Below, piece after piece: positions 27,592 to 37,800 of a DNA stretch of 64,000 bases (positions within the stretch are counted from its first letter, which is position 1; every line of letters begins with the position of its first letter). The notes under the pieces are model-generated. The model ran no database searches and was not told the origin of the DNA. It saw nothing but the letters and a program-made list of their open reading frames with translations. Both the position numbers and the translations under genes were made by a program. Source of the stretch: Littorina saxatilis (taxonomy: Eukaryota; Mollusca; Gastropoda; Littorinimorpha; Littorinidae); NCBI RefSeq assembly GCF_037325665.1, contig NC_090255.1, positions 31,024,950-31,088,949 of the forward strand, in the 5' to 3' direction.

Positions 27592-28440
27592 TCCAAGGAG
27601 ACACAAGTGAAAATACAGTTGAAACGTATGCAGAAGTTAAACAGTCTGTATCACAAAATTGATAATGGGCAGTTGTTTTTTACACCAGAGAAATAAGGCT
27701 GACTTGTATTTCTTTTGATACTCAGATAGGGTGTATGAACAATTCAACAAGTGAAACATTAACTTACACACAATGAAACACATGAACAAGTTTTTACCTG
27801 TAAGATATAAAGTATACCCACTTACTGACTTAGCTACATTTTGTGGATGCGATAAGCAAAACTGTGTTTTAAATTTCCATGACTAAAAATATTTCATGCT
27901 GAAATAAAAGTGATATCGTCGTTTAAACGAAACATTTTGGTATCAAATGTAATGATTTTAAATGATGGAACAATGCTAAAATGGTGAAAAACATACACTT
28001 TTTCTGTCTTTTGAGGTTTCCATTTTTTCTTAGACTCCTCAGAATGTTTTCCCACCTGTTCATTATCATTTTCAAAGTTTAAAGTATATTACTTGAAATC
28101 AATTCATATAAAATTACATTTCTCGGTTTGACAAAAAAAAGGTCATTGCTATTCTTGTTTGATTTTGACTTTTAAATAAATTATTATTTTCATGGTTTGA
28201 TATTGATTTTGGCATTGACAGTTATTGTTCTTTTTTAAATACAGCTTCTTTTGATGATGTAACATAGAGTTGAAGCTGTTTATCACTTGCAAATGTGAGC
28301 ATGAATGGAAAAAAAGAAGAACGGAAACTGGAAACATTACTTATGAAACCCTTTTGCAGTTATACTATATCAGAGCAGGAAAATCGTATGCTTTTCTAAT
28401 GAACCACACACACGCATGCACACACACACATGCAGATACG
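27592..28440. other. Tail-to-tail gap between cystin-like gene and CHRAC1
   Basis: AT-rich, with several AATAAA/AATAAAA hexamers on plus (for example near 27903). Either gene's 3' UTR could extend here. No coding signal. Confidence 0.4.
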
Positions 28441-28452
28441 AACACGTGACTT

Positions 28453-28473
28453 TTTATTACCAAAATGTTTATT
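28453..28473 (-). terminator. CHRAC1: CHRAC1 polyadenylation signals (two AATAAA)
   Basis: Two minus-strand AATAAA hexamers (28468-28473 and 28453-28458) lie about 380 nt past the stop codon at 28851. Transcription in this direction approaches the 3' side of the cystin-like gene. Confidence 0.5.
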
Positions 28474-28850
28474 CACAACTGAACAATCACACATTCCTTC
28501 CAGGCAGTCATGCACAAACTTCGACCATACAACTCACCCACAGGTGCAAATATGAACACTTGTTACTGTCAAATCAAATCCAAACGTTATAAAAAATAAC
28601 AAGCTAGCAAAACTCAAACCATAAAAGGGTCTCCTTCATATTTGCCAGCCCTAAATGTTCACAAACCTAAAGTTAACACTGCTGAAACCACAATGACATT
28701 AGGCTTCTCTTACTGAAAACTAAAAAATATTTATTCTATTTCAAGAATGTTGAAGTTTTTTCTCTCGGATCCAGTCATTCAGACAACATAAGATATTCAG
28801 CTATACATGTATTCACATTCATCCCATGTACTATTGCTCACATATTCTTG

Positions 28851-31800
28851 TCACTTTTCGGATTGTTCTCGTTTTTCACAGATCTTGTAATAGTCTCGCA
28901 CCTTGATCTTTCGTGGGATTATGTCTGAAAAATACAAAGGTAAAATGTGACTGTCATTTGTGAAGTATACAAGATACAAGATATTTATTCACCAATTTTG
29001 CAAAAGAATTTCATCTTGGCACGGCACGGTAAAAATAAAATAAAAACCAACCAGACACATATGCAGACACACATCACCATGCATGCATACATACGTACAT
29101 TACACTGTCATGCACACACAGACACAACTCACACACACACACACACACACAATTATTTACATACTCACACATAACCAGCCACATATCTACATCACAAATT
29201 CACATCGTCGCCTTGTAAAGGTAAAAACCATATCAGTTTAAAAGGGGTGCCAGTAATATCAATGCAACATTAGTGAATACTAGAACAATACCTAAAAATT
29301 ATAATCCATTTAAAAGTAAGTAGTACACGTAATTATTATCATTTAGTCAGATCATCACATAAAATTATATAATCATAATCTAGCCAGTTCAGAAGATCTT
29401 TGCGGCTGTATGCAATCACACTTTCAGTCTTTCCACTCAAAACAGCCCGTACAAACAGGACAACAATCAGCCACCGCCGAACCATGTCGCCATACAACGG
29501 CGCCATTTAAAAAAAAAACCAACATGAATCATGTTGCTTGCACTTGCAGCGTATGAAAAAACTAACATTGACTTGTGTTTCCCTTTGTAAAACTAAACGG
29601 TACAATATAGCAACAAATAGATGATCAGCCTAAAACCAGCTAACAAAAAGGACTACAAACTTTCTTTTGGGTTTTGACTTTAACCAAAATTATTTAAATA
29701 TCGACTTAGTTAAAGTTAAACTTAGTACTTGGTGAGCACTTCCTTCCTCATGGAGTAATGTAAGCCAAAACACAGTTTATTTGTCTAACGGTTTTATTGG
29801 TGAAAAAATAGTTTGCTGTTGAAAGTCTCAGTGTATAGGACAGTGGCACAGTAGAGCACTTCTTTTAAGGCCTCCAAAAATCTGAGAAAATTAGGTTTTA
29901 AAAAGCCTTAAAATGGAGGTAAATTTACAGAGGTTGTGAACAGAAAATCTGAAAAAGCAAGATCTTAAAAGGGAGTCTGGGCGGGGATATAGCTCAGTCG
30001 GTAGCGCGCTGGATTTGTATCCAGTTGGCCGCTGTCAGCGTGAGTTCGTCCCCACGTTCGGCGAGAGATTTATTTCTCAGAGTCAACTTTGTGTGCAGAC
30101 TCTCCTCGGTGTCCGAACACCCCCCGTGTGTACACGCAAGCACAAGAACAAGTGCGCACGAAAAAGAACCTGTAATCCATGTCAGAGTTCGGTGGGTTAT
30201 AGAAACACAAAAATACCCAGCATGCTTCCCCCGAAAAGCGGCGTATGGCTGCCTAAATGGCGGGGTAAAAACGGTCATACACGTAAAATTCCACTCGTGC
30301 AAAAAACACGTAGTGTACATGGGAGTTTCAGCCCACGAACGCAGAAAAAAAAGGGAGTCTTTACAAAAAAGGGGAGTGGGGGTTTCCACTATACTTGCGA
30401 TGTTATGCTCCTCCAATGACCAATCTTACCTGTCAAATGACACCTGCAGTGTAGGAACACTTTTCGCTGGTCCACAGGGTGTCAGCTTAGCACAGGTATT
30501 ATTACACCCCCGGTATAGGGGTGTGTATAGGTTTCGCTCGATGTGTTTGTTTGTTTGGGTGTGTGTTTGTGTTCGCATATAGATCTCAAGAATGAACGGA
30601 CCGATCGTCACCAAACTTGGTGAACAGGTTCTATACATTCCTGAGACGGTCCTTACAAAAATTGGGACCAGTCAAACACACGGTTAGGGAGTTATTGGTG
30701 GATTAAAATTATACAAGGACTTATAGAGGAACATCTTCATGGTCAAAGGGAAATAACCATTCTCACTCAGTCACTGCCACCAACTGAGGTTATTTCCCTT
30801 TGACGGGGGTGTTTTTCCTACCTCGTAGGAATTTCTTGTTATCACTGTATTTTGCTTCTCTTCTTCGTCTGTCTAACTCTATGCAGTGGAACCCCCCATT
30901 GAAGACTCCCGCCTTTTTAAGACCTTGACTTTTTCAGATTTGTGGAGGTCTTAAAAGGGGGGTTGGACTGTAGTATTAGCAATACAATTAGCTTCATACT
31001 CCCTCTGCGCAAAGAAAACTGTTTAGGCCAACAACAAAAAATAGGTCTGTTTACGGTAACCCGACCGACCCTAGTTTTTAGGCCCGACCCTAATCTTTTT
31101 TTTGGATCGTCTAAAAAAAAAAAAACCGCATCCAAAATAGAGCTGTTTGCGCTCAAACAGCAGACGACAGAAGGGAGGTAAGCTCAAAGTACTGTTTATA
31201 GTTATGTTGGGCAAAAACAGGGATTGATGAGAAGAAATGAACTGTGAAACATCATAGAGAGGGGAGAAAAAAAAAAAAGGAAAAAAACAAAAAAGGAAAA
31301 AAAAGGGGGGAAAAAAAAGGAAAAAAAAAAAAAAAAAACCTACTGACCCTATTTTTTCCACCCTATGTTACCGTAAACAGACCTTTTTTTTTTTTGGCCT
31401 TAGCCAAAAAGTAGACTCACCTTGTAAAAACTGGAGTGTACTCTCGGTATTGACGATCTCAGCTAGGTCTTTGTATTCTAGACTGCTTGAGTCTGAGCTC
31501 TGCTCCAGAGAAAACTTTGCCAAGGCTTGAATAAACAGCTCCTGCAAGTAAAAAACCCAAATGTTTATTTGAAGAATTCAACTTGAAAGGCCATTGGTTG
31601 TACTTGTAGGCAGATAGGCAAACCAGCCAAAACAAGTCAGCACTAGTTCTTCTTCCGTTTAGCAACCACGGTCATAAATGATCATCAAAGTATAAGTGAA
31701 TGTCGATGCAATTTTCATTCTGATTCAGGTAAAGAATGAGATTCATGAAACTCCAGGATCTGCCTGGACCCTCACACAAACCACTGGTACTTTAACTGTT

Positions 31801-34033
31801 AGCCCAACCACTGGTACTTTAACTGTTAGCCCAACCACTGGTACTTTAACTGTTAGCCCAACCACTGGTACTTTAACTGTTTGCCCAACCACTGGTACTT
31901 TAACTGTTAGCCCAACCACTGGTACTTTAACTGTTAGCCCAACCACTGGTACTTTAACTGTTAGCCCAACCACTGGTACTTTAACTGTTAGCCCAACCAC
32001 TGATCAATCTGCTGTGGGCTTATAATGACTTTTCCCAAAATTATCAGAGTTTTGTTCCCTTAACTTATATTTCCAGTCGAGTTAGTACGTGAAACGGACG
32101 CGAAAACGTCCTGGAATCCTTTCCATGCGGTACAAGTTCTACAACATCATTTCGGCACGCAAACGACTGAAGTACAGCCATGTTTTTTCCTTTTTATTTC
32201 AAGTTGTTGTTACTTATTTTGATTAGATAAAGCTCATTTGCCATATCTTTACTTTATTTTGCAAAGAACTTTGCAAGAACTCCAACCTTATATGCACGCA
32301 AAGATACAGAAACATCATGAAACTGAAACAGAGAAAGTAACCCGCAAATCGTCTCAAAAGTGAAATTTGTGGTGACGTCATACAATTTTGTGATGTATGT
32401 CAGCAAAGTTCGTGCAAACGTTTTCTGTCGAGATAACATGGCTGACAAACATGGTTTTGAAATCTGGAACTGTTTTTTTGTTTTCCCCGATCCGTGACTG
32501 ACTGATCAGGTATGCAACAACGCGTTTGTTTGAATCAATAAATTCTCCGCAGAATCCCGTCAGTGAAGTTTGAAGGTGAGTAGTGTAGTGTCCTAAATTA
32601 CCTAACTGTTGACAGTCTGCAGGGCAGTTACGTCCCTTGAAGGAACGAGTCAAGATTTATCGTGAAAATAGACGCTTGAATGTGTTTGAATTTTAAATGT
32701 GTCAAGCGCAAAGAGCATAATTGTAAAGTTATGATGTTGCGCTATATAAATGCTCATTTATTATTATTATTATTATTTTCACTACAATTTTTTTAATCAG
32801 TTTTAACACACTGCTGCACATGGTTCTTTACGTCAACAAAGGTTTATACTGAAATTCCAAAAAGATCCAACGAGACACTAGTTAGTGAAAATACCTTAGT
32901 TTAATATTATAATAAGAAAAACACCCATGTCATTCCTGACACTTGTTTCTTTCTGGAGAGACTTGCTTGCAGCTAGCCGTTCGTGGAGCTACGAAGCAAG
33001 CGTGTTTCTGTATGTGAAACGCTTTGATGGCTAGCTACGCAAGAATTAAACACCATTGGTTTATAATATCAAAAAGGTCGTCTGCACTGTTCAGGAAACG
33101 GCCACTGTTCAGCTAATCGGATTGGCAGCAGTGCGGCGGCCATTTTTTCTCACGTAGCGAGAACCTCCAAGGCATTCTAGCGTTGTTCCTCGCTGCGAGA
33201 ATTGCCCAAGAAACTGTACTTCCTCGCCCCACTCCCCAATTCTCGCCTTAAAAGAAACTGGGGACAGGTCATTGACCAGGGTTCATACAGACACCTGAAA
33301 GTGAAATTCAAGGAGTATTCAAGGAGTTTTCAAGGAGTATTTCCGGTATCCCAGCTCCACCATGGCAGGCTCCAGAGAATCAATCAGGGTGGTTGCATAA
33401 GCATGTCCAAGAAATTTGGAAGCGTAGTATTCCGTTTGGACTTGCTGCCCATTCCAGCAACGAACAAAAATGTCAAGTTGCTTCATTTTGCTGAAAAACT
33501 TTAATATTAACATTTTTTTTGTGCCTAGACTTCAGAATTCAAGGAGGTTAAACACAAGAATGACCATTTTCTCCAAATTCAAGGAGATTCAAGGTCCTTG
33601 AAAAGGGGGGTTGAAAATTCAAGGGGATTCAAGGAGATTCAAGGAGCGTACGAACCCTGTTGACGGACCCGAACATAGACGTAACAAACCAAATCTCTAT
33701 ATATCGACCCTCCGTCTAACGACCGCATTTCGGTTACATTTTCAAAGTCGTTAGACAGAGGTACCACTGTACTACTTCTAGTAGAACTTTGTAAAGTTCT
33801 TGTTAATGTTATTGTTAGTACTAGTCGATGAGGTGTGGACAACAATCAACATTGTAACCCATATAAGTTATAACTCTTGTTTCTGAGTCTGAAAAGGTCA
33901 ATAAAAAAGAAAATACCGTAGCTTTCCCTGTCGTAAACAAGGCTTCTTGGCTAATACTCGAAACATCTGGCGAACTCTTCATAATCGTTTTTACTCGAGA
34001 GAGCGGCAAAGTACTTGTGATTTTGTCGGCCAT
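28851..34033 (-). CDS. CHRAC1: Chromatin accessibility complex subunit 1 (CHRAC-15), three exons
   Basis: CHRAC1 is a small histone-fold protein that pairs with POLE3 (CHRAC-17) in the ISWI/ACF remodelling complex in the nucleus. Exons on the minus strand are 33917-34033, 31421-31541 and 28851-28924 (312 nt, 103 aa plus stop), with phases 0 and 1 at the junctions. Residues 1-39 contain LPLSRVKTIMKSSPDVSSIS followed by QEALFTTGKAT, the histone-fold alpha-1/alpha-2 signature of CHRAC1. Residues 40-79 continue ELFIQALAKFSLEQ with YKDLAEIV and LQFLQ. The end is DIIPRKIKVRDYYKICEKRE. The human protein (131 aa) has an acidic tail that is absent here, so this form stops just after the final helix. 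Intron 1 contains a 27-bp minisatellite and an inverted-repeat element. The gene is head to head with EEF1D. Confidence 0.93.
28945..29175. repeat. Possible LINE 3' tail plus CA-rich tract, CHRAC1 intron 2
   Basis: ACAAGATACAAGATATTTAT (ATCTTGTATCTTGT on minus) resembles a CR1/L2-type 3' tail, followed by a degenerate CACACA region. No reverse transcriptase coding is visible. It begins about 20 bp from CHRAC1 exon 3. Confidence 0.35.
29846..30400. mobile_element. Element L remnant hosting SINE-A
   Basis: Left and right pieces (AAGGCCTCCAAAAATCTGAG and GGGGTTTCCACTATA) surround the SINE-A at 29981-30352. Confidence 0.55.
29981..30352 (+). mobile_element. SINE-A, tRNA-derived, full length
   Basis: The head GCGGGGATATAGCTCAGTCG with A-box (TAGCTCAGTCGGTAGCG) and B-box (GAGTTCGTCCC) is followed by the shared body. 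AAAAGGGAGTCT flanks both sides. It has inserted inside an older inverted-repeat element. Pol III-type internal promoter boxes are visible. Confidence 0.93.
30495..30842 (+). mobile_element. Element K, internal hairpin, CHRAC1 intron 2
   Basis: It runs from TATTATTACACCCCCGGTAT to CCTCGTAGGAATTTCTTGTT. An internal inverted pair GGTCAAAGGGAAATAACC / GGTTATTTCCCTTTGAC forms a strong hairpin at about 30740-30815. Confidence 0.82.
30884..30973. mobile_element. Short element L copy
   Basis: GCAGTGGAACCCCCCATTGA to AAAGGGGGGTTGGACTGTAG is a compact palindrome with arms of about 35 bp. Confidence 0.7.
31023..31402. mobile_element. Element I-b, CHRAC1 intron 2
   Basis: It has the GGTCTGTTTACGGTAAC variant of the inverted repeat. 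The interior contains GTTTGCGCTCAAACAGCAGA and long purine runs. The right end lies 19 nt from exon 2 of CHRAC1 (31421), on the donor side. Confidence 0.87.
31780..32001 (+). repeat. 27-bp minisatellite, eight units, in CHRAC1 intron 1
   Basis: The unit ACCACTGGTACTTTAACTGT plus TAGCCCA is repeated eight times almost perfectly, with one TTTGCCCA variant. Its length is a multiple of three, so it is open on both strands (PTTGTLTVS on plus). It is intronic, and no splice signals support translation. Confidence 0.95.
32690..32780. repeat. Short SINE/MITE tail with (TTA)n
   Basis: GTTGCGCTATATAAATGCTC then ATTTATTATTATTATTATT is a tail motif also present at 58790-58850 (AAGCGCTACATAAATGTCCA). The rest of the elements is not identifiable. 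Confidence 0.5.
33277..33659. mobile_element. Second CAGGGTTC-ended inverted-repeat element, CHRAC1 intron 1
   Basis: The ends CAGGGTTCATACA and CGTACGAACCCTG form inverted repeats. TTGAC flanks both sides. Subterminal regions repeat ATTCAAGGAG many times, like the copy at 269-746. Confidence 0.8.
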
Positions 34034-34217
34034 GTTGAGACAATAGTTACAGATACGCAGTAAATTATACAAATAAATCCGACAGCAGTCTGAAAATTAT
34101 ATGCAAATATGAAACGACAAGGTTTTATTTTCTAAAGATCTTTTATCACATAATGGTCGATTTGTCTCTTTTTAAAAATCAAGAAATTTGTTGCCGATCT
34201 GCTCCCATGCACGTGTA
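34034..34217. promoter_or_regulatory. Putative bidirectional promoter between CHRAC1 and EEF1D
   Basis: Only about 185 bp separate the CHRAC1 start codon (34033, minus) from the pyrimidine-rich putative EEF1D start site at 34218 (plus). No repeat family intrudes here, unlike in most of the window. A CACGTG E-box lies at about 34209-34214. The shared-promoter role is inferred from spacing. Confidence 0.5.
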
Positions 34218-34263
34218 CTTCCTTTTTCGGCGACACATTGGTTCAGTCGGCTGCTTCGAAGTG
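34218..34263 (+). promoter_or_regulatory. EEF1D: Probable EEF1D transcription start and 5'TOP untranslated exon
   Basis: CTTCCTTTTTCGGCGACACA begins at 34218. This is a textbook 5' terminal oligopyrimidine start, expected for elongation-factor mRNAs regulated by mTOR/LARP1. A GTATGA donor at 34264 would end the exon. It could join the acceptor at 34826-34827, leaving 16 nt of leader before the ATG at 34844. This is inferred from motifs. Confidence 0.5.
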
Positions 34264-34843
34264 GTATGACCGAGTTGTACTGCTTGTTGTCGCTCGTAAA
34301 TCTAAAGAACAGTCTTGTCTTCTCTTGAAATAAATATTAGACAATTTCAAACGTACCTTTACGTGACTTTTTGAATTTGTTAATGAGTTTAAACTAATAT
34401 TTGCGAACACCGGTAACTCCATATAGTACGGACACTCCTGCATACGCTGATACCATTTCTCATCACATGTGTACAGACAATGCAAAACATATTTGACACT
34501 CATTGGAACTGGTCTTAAATCATGAAAAAGAAACGCATAAAGAAAAGTTCCTTTTTGAAAAACTGTCATTCTCTTAAAGTTAAACTGGCAAAAATATATG
34601 TTTTGTTGCTTGTCTTCCCCAGTTTCGAAGGGGAATTTTTTGCTCAGCAGTCCCGGAATGTTGTTGGTCTTGTTTTTTTCCGTGACAAAATGACAGCCAA
34701 AAGCCGGCTGTAACAAGGTTAGGAGCTTTTCAAAATGACAGCAACATTTTCCAAGCAAAGATTTCCTGTCTTTAGACTATCGATGACTTCACTTCTGTCT
34801 TTGATTGTTCTAATTTCTTTTAAACAGGTAAAGAAAAACAGCA

Positions 34844-37800
34844 ATGGCCAACCCTCTGATGCAGGAAAACGTTTGGCTGCAAAAGCAGCGTTTTGAAGAA
34901 GCAGAGGCCTATTTCTATGCCGTACAGGCAGGGACCGCGCAGCCAGGGGCTATTCAGGTGATTACCCGTATTTTTCTCTTTTCCAAAGAAAAAACGTAAA
35001 TTGTATCAATAAAGTATGAAGATCACACGTTAAAAGTGTTTAGGCCAAAAAAAAAAAATAGGTGTGGTTACGGTAACATAGCCAAAAAAAATAGGGTAGG
35101 TAGGTAGGCAATCACTTTTTTTTTTTTTTAACTTTTTTTTCTAATGTGTACAAATTAAACCTACTTGACAGGGAAATAAGTGTGCGACACGGGCGCTTTC
35201 ACTTTCATTGCGTTTTTTGCACTCGTTTGTTTTTTTTTGTGTTTTTTTTGACAAATGTAATAAAAAGTTATAGGATCGGCCCCTTAAAATAGGGTAGGTC
35301 GGGTTACCGTAACCACACCTATTTTTTTTTAGGCCTTATGTTCATTTACAGTTACAGTTTTATAGCCCCTGTTTAAGGTTGTTGGTTTTTTGTCTTGAGG
35401 CCAACATATTTTGTTGGTTTCAGGTAACGTGACACAAAAAACTTTTTTATATTTATTTTTTTAATAATTTAATTGACCTCATAATAATATGAAAACATCA
35501 CAAATACCATTTTGTCTTAAACTCAAAGGAGGTTACTTCCCTTACTTTTGGTATAGTTCGCAAAATGTGCAAAACATTTTTGTTGTTGAGAAATGACCAA
35601 AAAAGTTTTAGGGTCGTCAAGAAAAATAGGTTCAGTCGGGTTACCCAAAACCAACATTTTGTTGTTGTTGGCCTATAATAGCCACAAAAGTAGGTGTTAA
35701 CCACAGCCTTGTTTGCTGCAAGTAATTTTGGTAAAAAGAGGGATTTCAGAATCCCTTGTCCTATAACAAAGAAAATTCCTTACACTAATACTATAGACCC
35801 TATCGGTATCCAGGTTTCCCAATTGCTTCGTTTCCAGCCGATTTATGTGGAGCACGTGATGCGCACAAAAAATATTGGCGGTTTAGAAGTGTTGTCTGTG
35901 CAATGATCGCGGCGGCTTTCTTGACCGCCAAGGACGACCGCGCACGTTGTGAGACGTCATTCGTTAGACCTCAATTCCAAGCTCTCGTAATCTCTCGCAA
36001 ACTTCAGAGCATAGCAAAGCATGTGGTACAGCGATCTCGTGCGAGCTGCACAAGCCAAGGTTCGAAGTTCTCGCGATGTTCAAAGCATAACAAAGAGCGT
36101 GTCTCGCGAGAGCTGCTCAGATACCGAAAAGGTCTATTGAGGGGAAGAGTGTTTTAATGAATGCCTTCATCCAAAAAAGTGTGGAAATCTGCAGTAAACG
36201 TATTTTATCTTTAACAAAAGAGATATAATATAATGCAGTTTTCTTATGTTGATTGCAAACAGAAATTAGTTACTTTCGGCATATCATTATCAAACATGAT
36301 CAATTCTCAGATTTTTGTTTTTGTCAATATAATTCTTTTTGGAAAGGTTTTTTACTTTTAGTTTATGGGGGGGGGGGGGGGGGGTGTTATTATGTTAGCA
36401 TATGTCAGTATACTTAAACAATTAACTACTATTTAGATTGTTCAGGTTTTTTGTTCTTTATTTGTATATTTATTTTTTTACATTATGTAAGGGAAGTTTC
36501 AGTGCAGAAAACTATTGAAGTGAGAGGAATACTCACTACTGCACTTTACTGTCAGGCATTTTGTAAATCTTGTCACCTTCTCATGTGTATTTGTCTGTCT
36601 GTGTGTGATAATAAATTAGAATTAAATTGTCAGTTTTTGAGCAGGTATAGATAATTGTTGCCTTACCTTCTTTTTTCCCACACATTTAGTCTTGTACTTG
36701 TAGCATCATGAATACATTTTAATTTAATGCAGTTTGCAAATATTTTTTAAATACTTTTTTTTTAATAGGATAAGTCACTTGTTCAGGGTTTGATTTTGCT
36801 TTGTCGAAATTATTCAAGTGAACTTTTGCCAAATTATTCCCAAAGAAAAATCTATTTGAATACCTGCCAGATTTTTGTGTAGGTTTGCATCCATTGCATT
36901 TTTGTGTGTGTACTTTTTCTCTTTTGTGTTAATCCCAGATGGGACATGATTTGTTTCTTAGCTTTTGAAATCATGCATTTTGCCAAGTTTTTAAGACTGA
37001 ACTTATTTTAAACCATTCATTGCTATATTCAATAGGGTGGCGGAAGTTCTCTTAGAAACGAAATATCTGAGGCGCGGCAGCAGATTCAAAACGCCCTCAA
37101 ACAGCCAGTGAGTAGTGCTCAGTTTGCTTTTAGATAAATGTGCTGGTTGACGTTCATTGCATCATGCACTTAGCTGACTACCATCCACTTTGCAAAGATT
37201 TCATTTAAGTTTTCATCATGTCCACATCACACTCAGCATTCTAAGCTTAAACGTTCTTTTTTTGAAATCATTTTGATACAAAAAATCTTTGTTTTTCGGT
37301 GCAGTTGTTGTGTTAATGTATTTTAGTGAGAATTAGTGTGGTCCTTGTTTTATTCATTTATTTGTACAAGAATTATTGTGGTCACTGTGTTTTTAGTGTG
37401 ATTTTGTGTTCTTTGTGTGTAGTTCACAAGTTTAAAAACTGTGTGTCTAGATGTTCTTATTTTCAAGTGAATTTTGCACACAAGATACAAGTTCAAAGGA
37501 AAGCACTTGCTGTTTTTGCTGGTTCATGGATGTGGTTTTTAAAGCATTTGCTCTTTGTCTCTCAATTTGAGAGCTTGCTTTTGGTCTTTAAATTTGGGAG
37601 AAAAAGAACAGATTTTCTCAACTGTTTGTGTAGAAGTGCACTTTGTACAGTTTATGTCACATTCACACAAGTTTGTACTTTTGGGGGACAGTTACAATGT
37701 ATAGTAACTATCAAGTGTCAATTTATACTTGTCTTTTTCTAAATCATAAAATGTGTTTTATTGGAGCGCTTTCGTCCCTTTGTTTCTCAGATCATACACA

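Noticed and set aside
29981-30060. Possible genuine tRNA gene
   Set aside because: A and B boxes are present but the sequence runs on into the SINE body with a target duplication, and the cloverleaf acceptor stem is not closed.
31696-32025. 109-aa Thr/Gly-rich open frame
   Set aside because: It comes from the 27-bp minisatellite, whose length is divisible by three. It lies within a CHRAC1 intron on the opposite strand and has no start or splice evidence.
34243-34758. 171-aa minus-strand open frame upstream of EEF1D
   Set aside because: It overlaps the EEF1D leader and first intron on the other strand and shows no conserved motif. Probably chance.
37326-37742. 138-aa hydrophobic open frame in EEF1D intron 2
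   Set aside because: Its composition (Phe, Cys, Val, Leu from T-rich DNA) is what AT-rich intron gives by chance.
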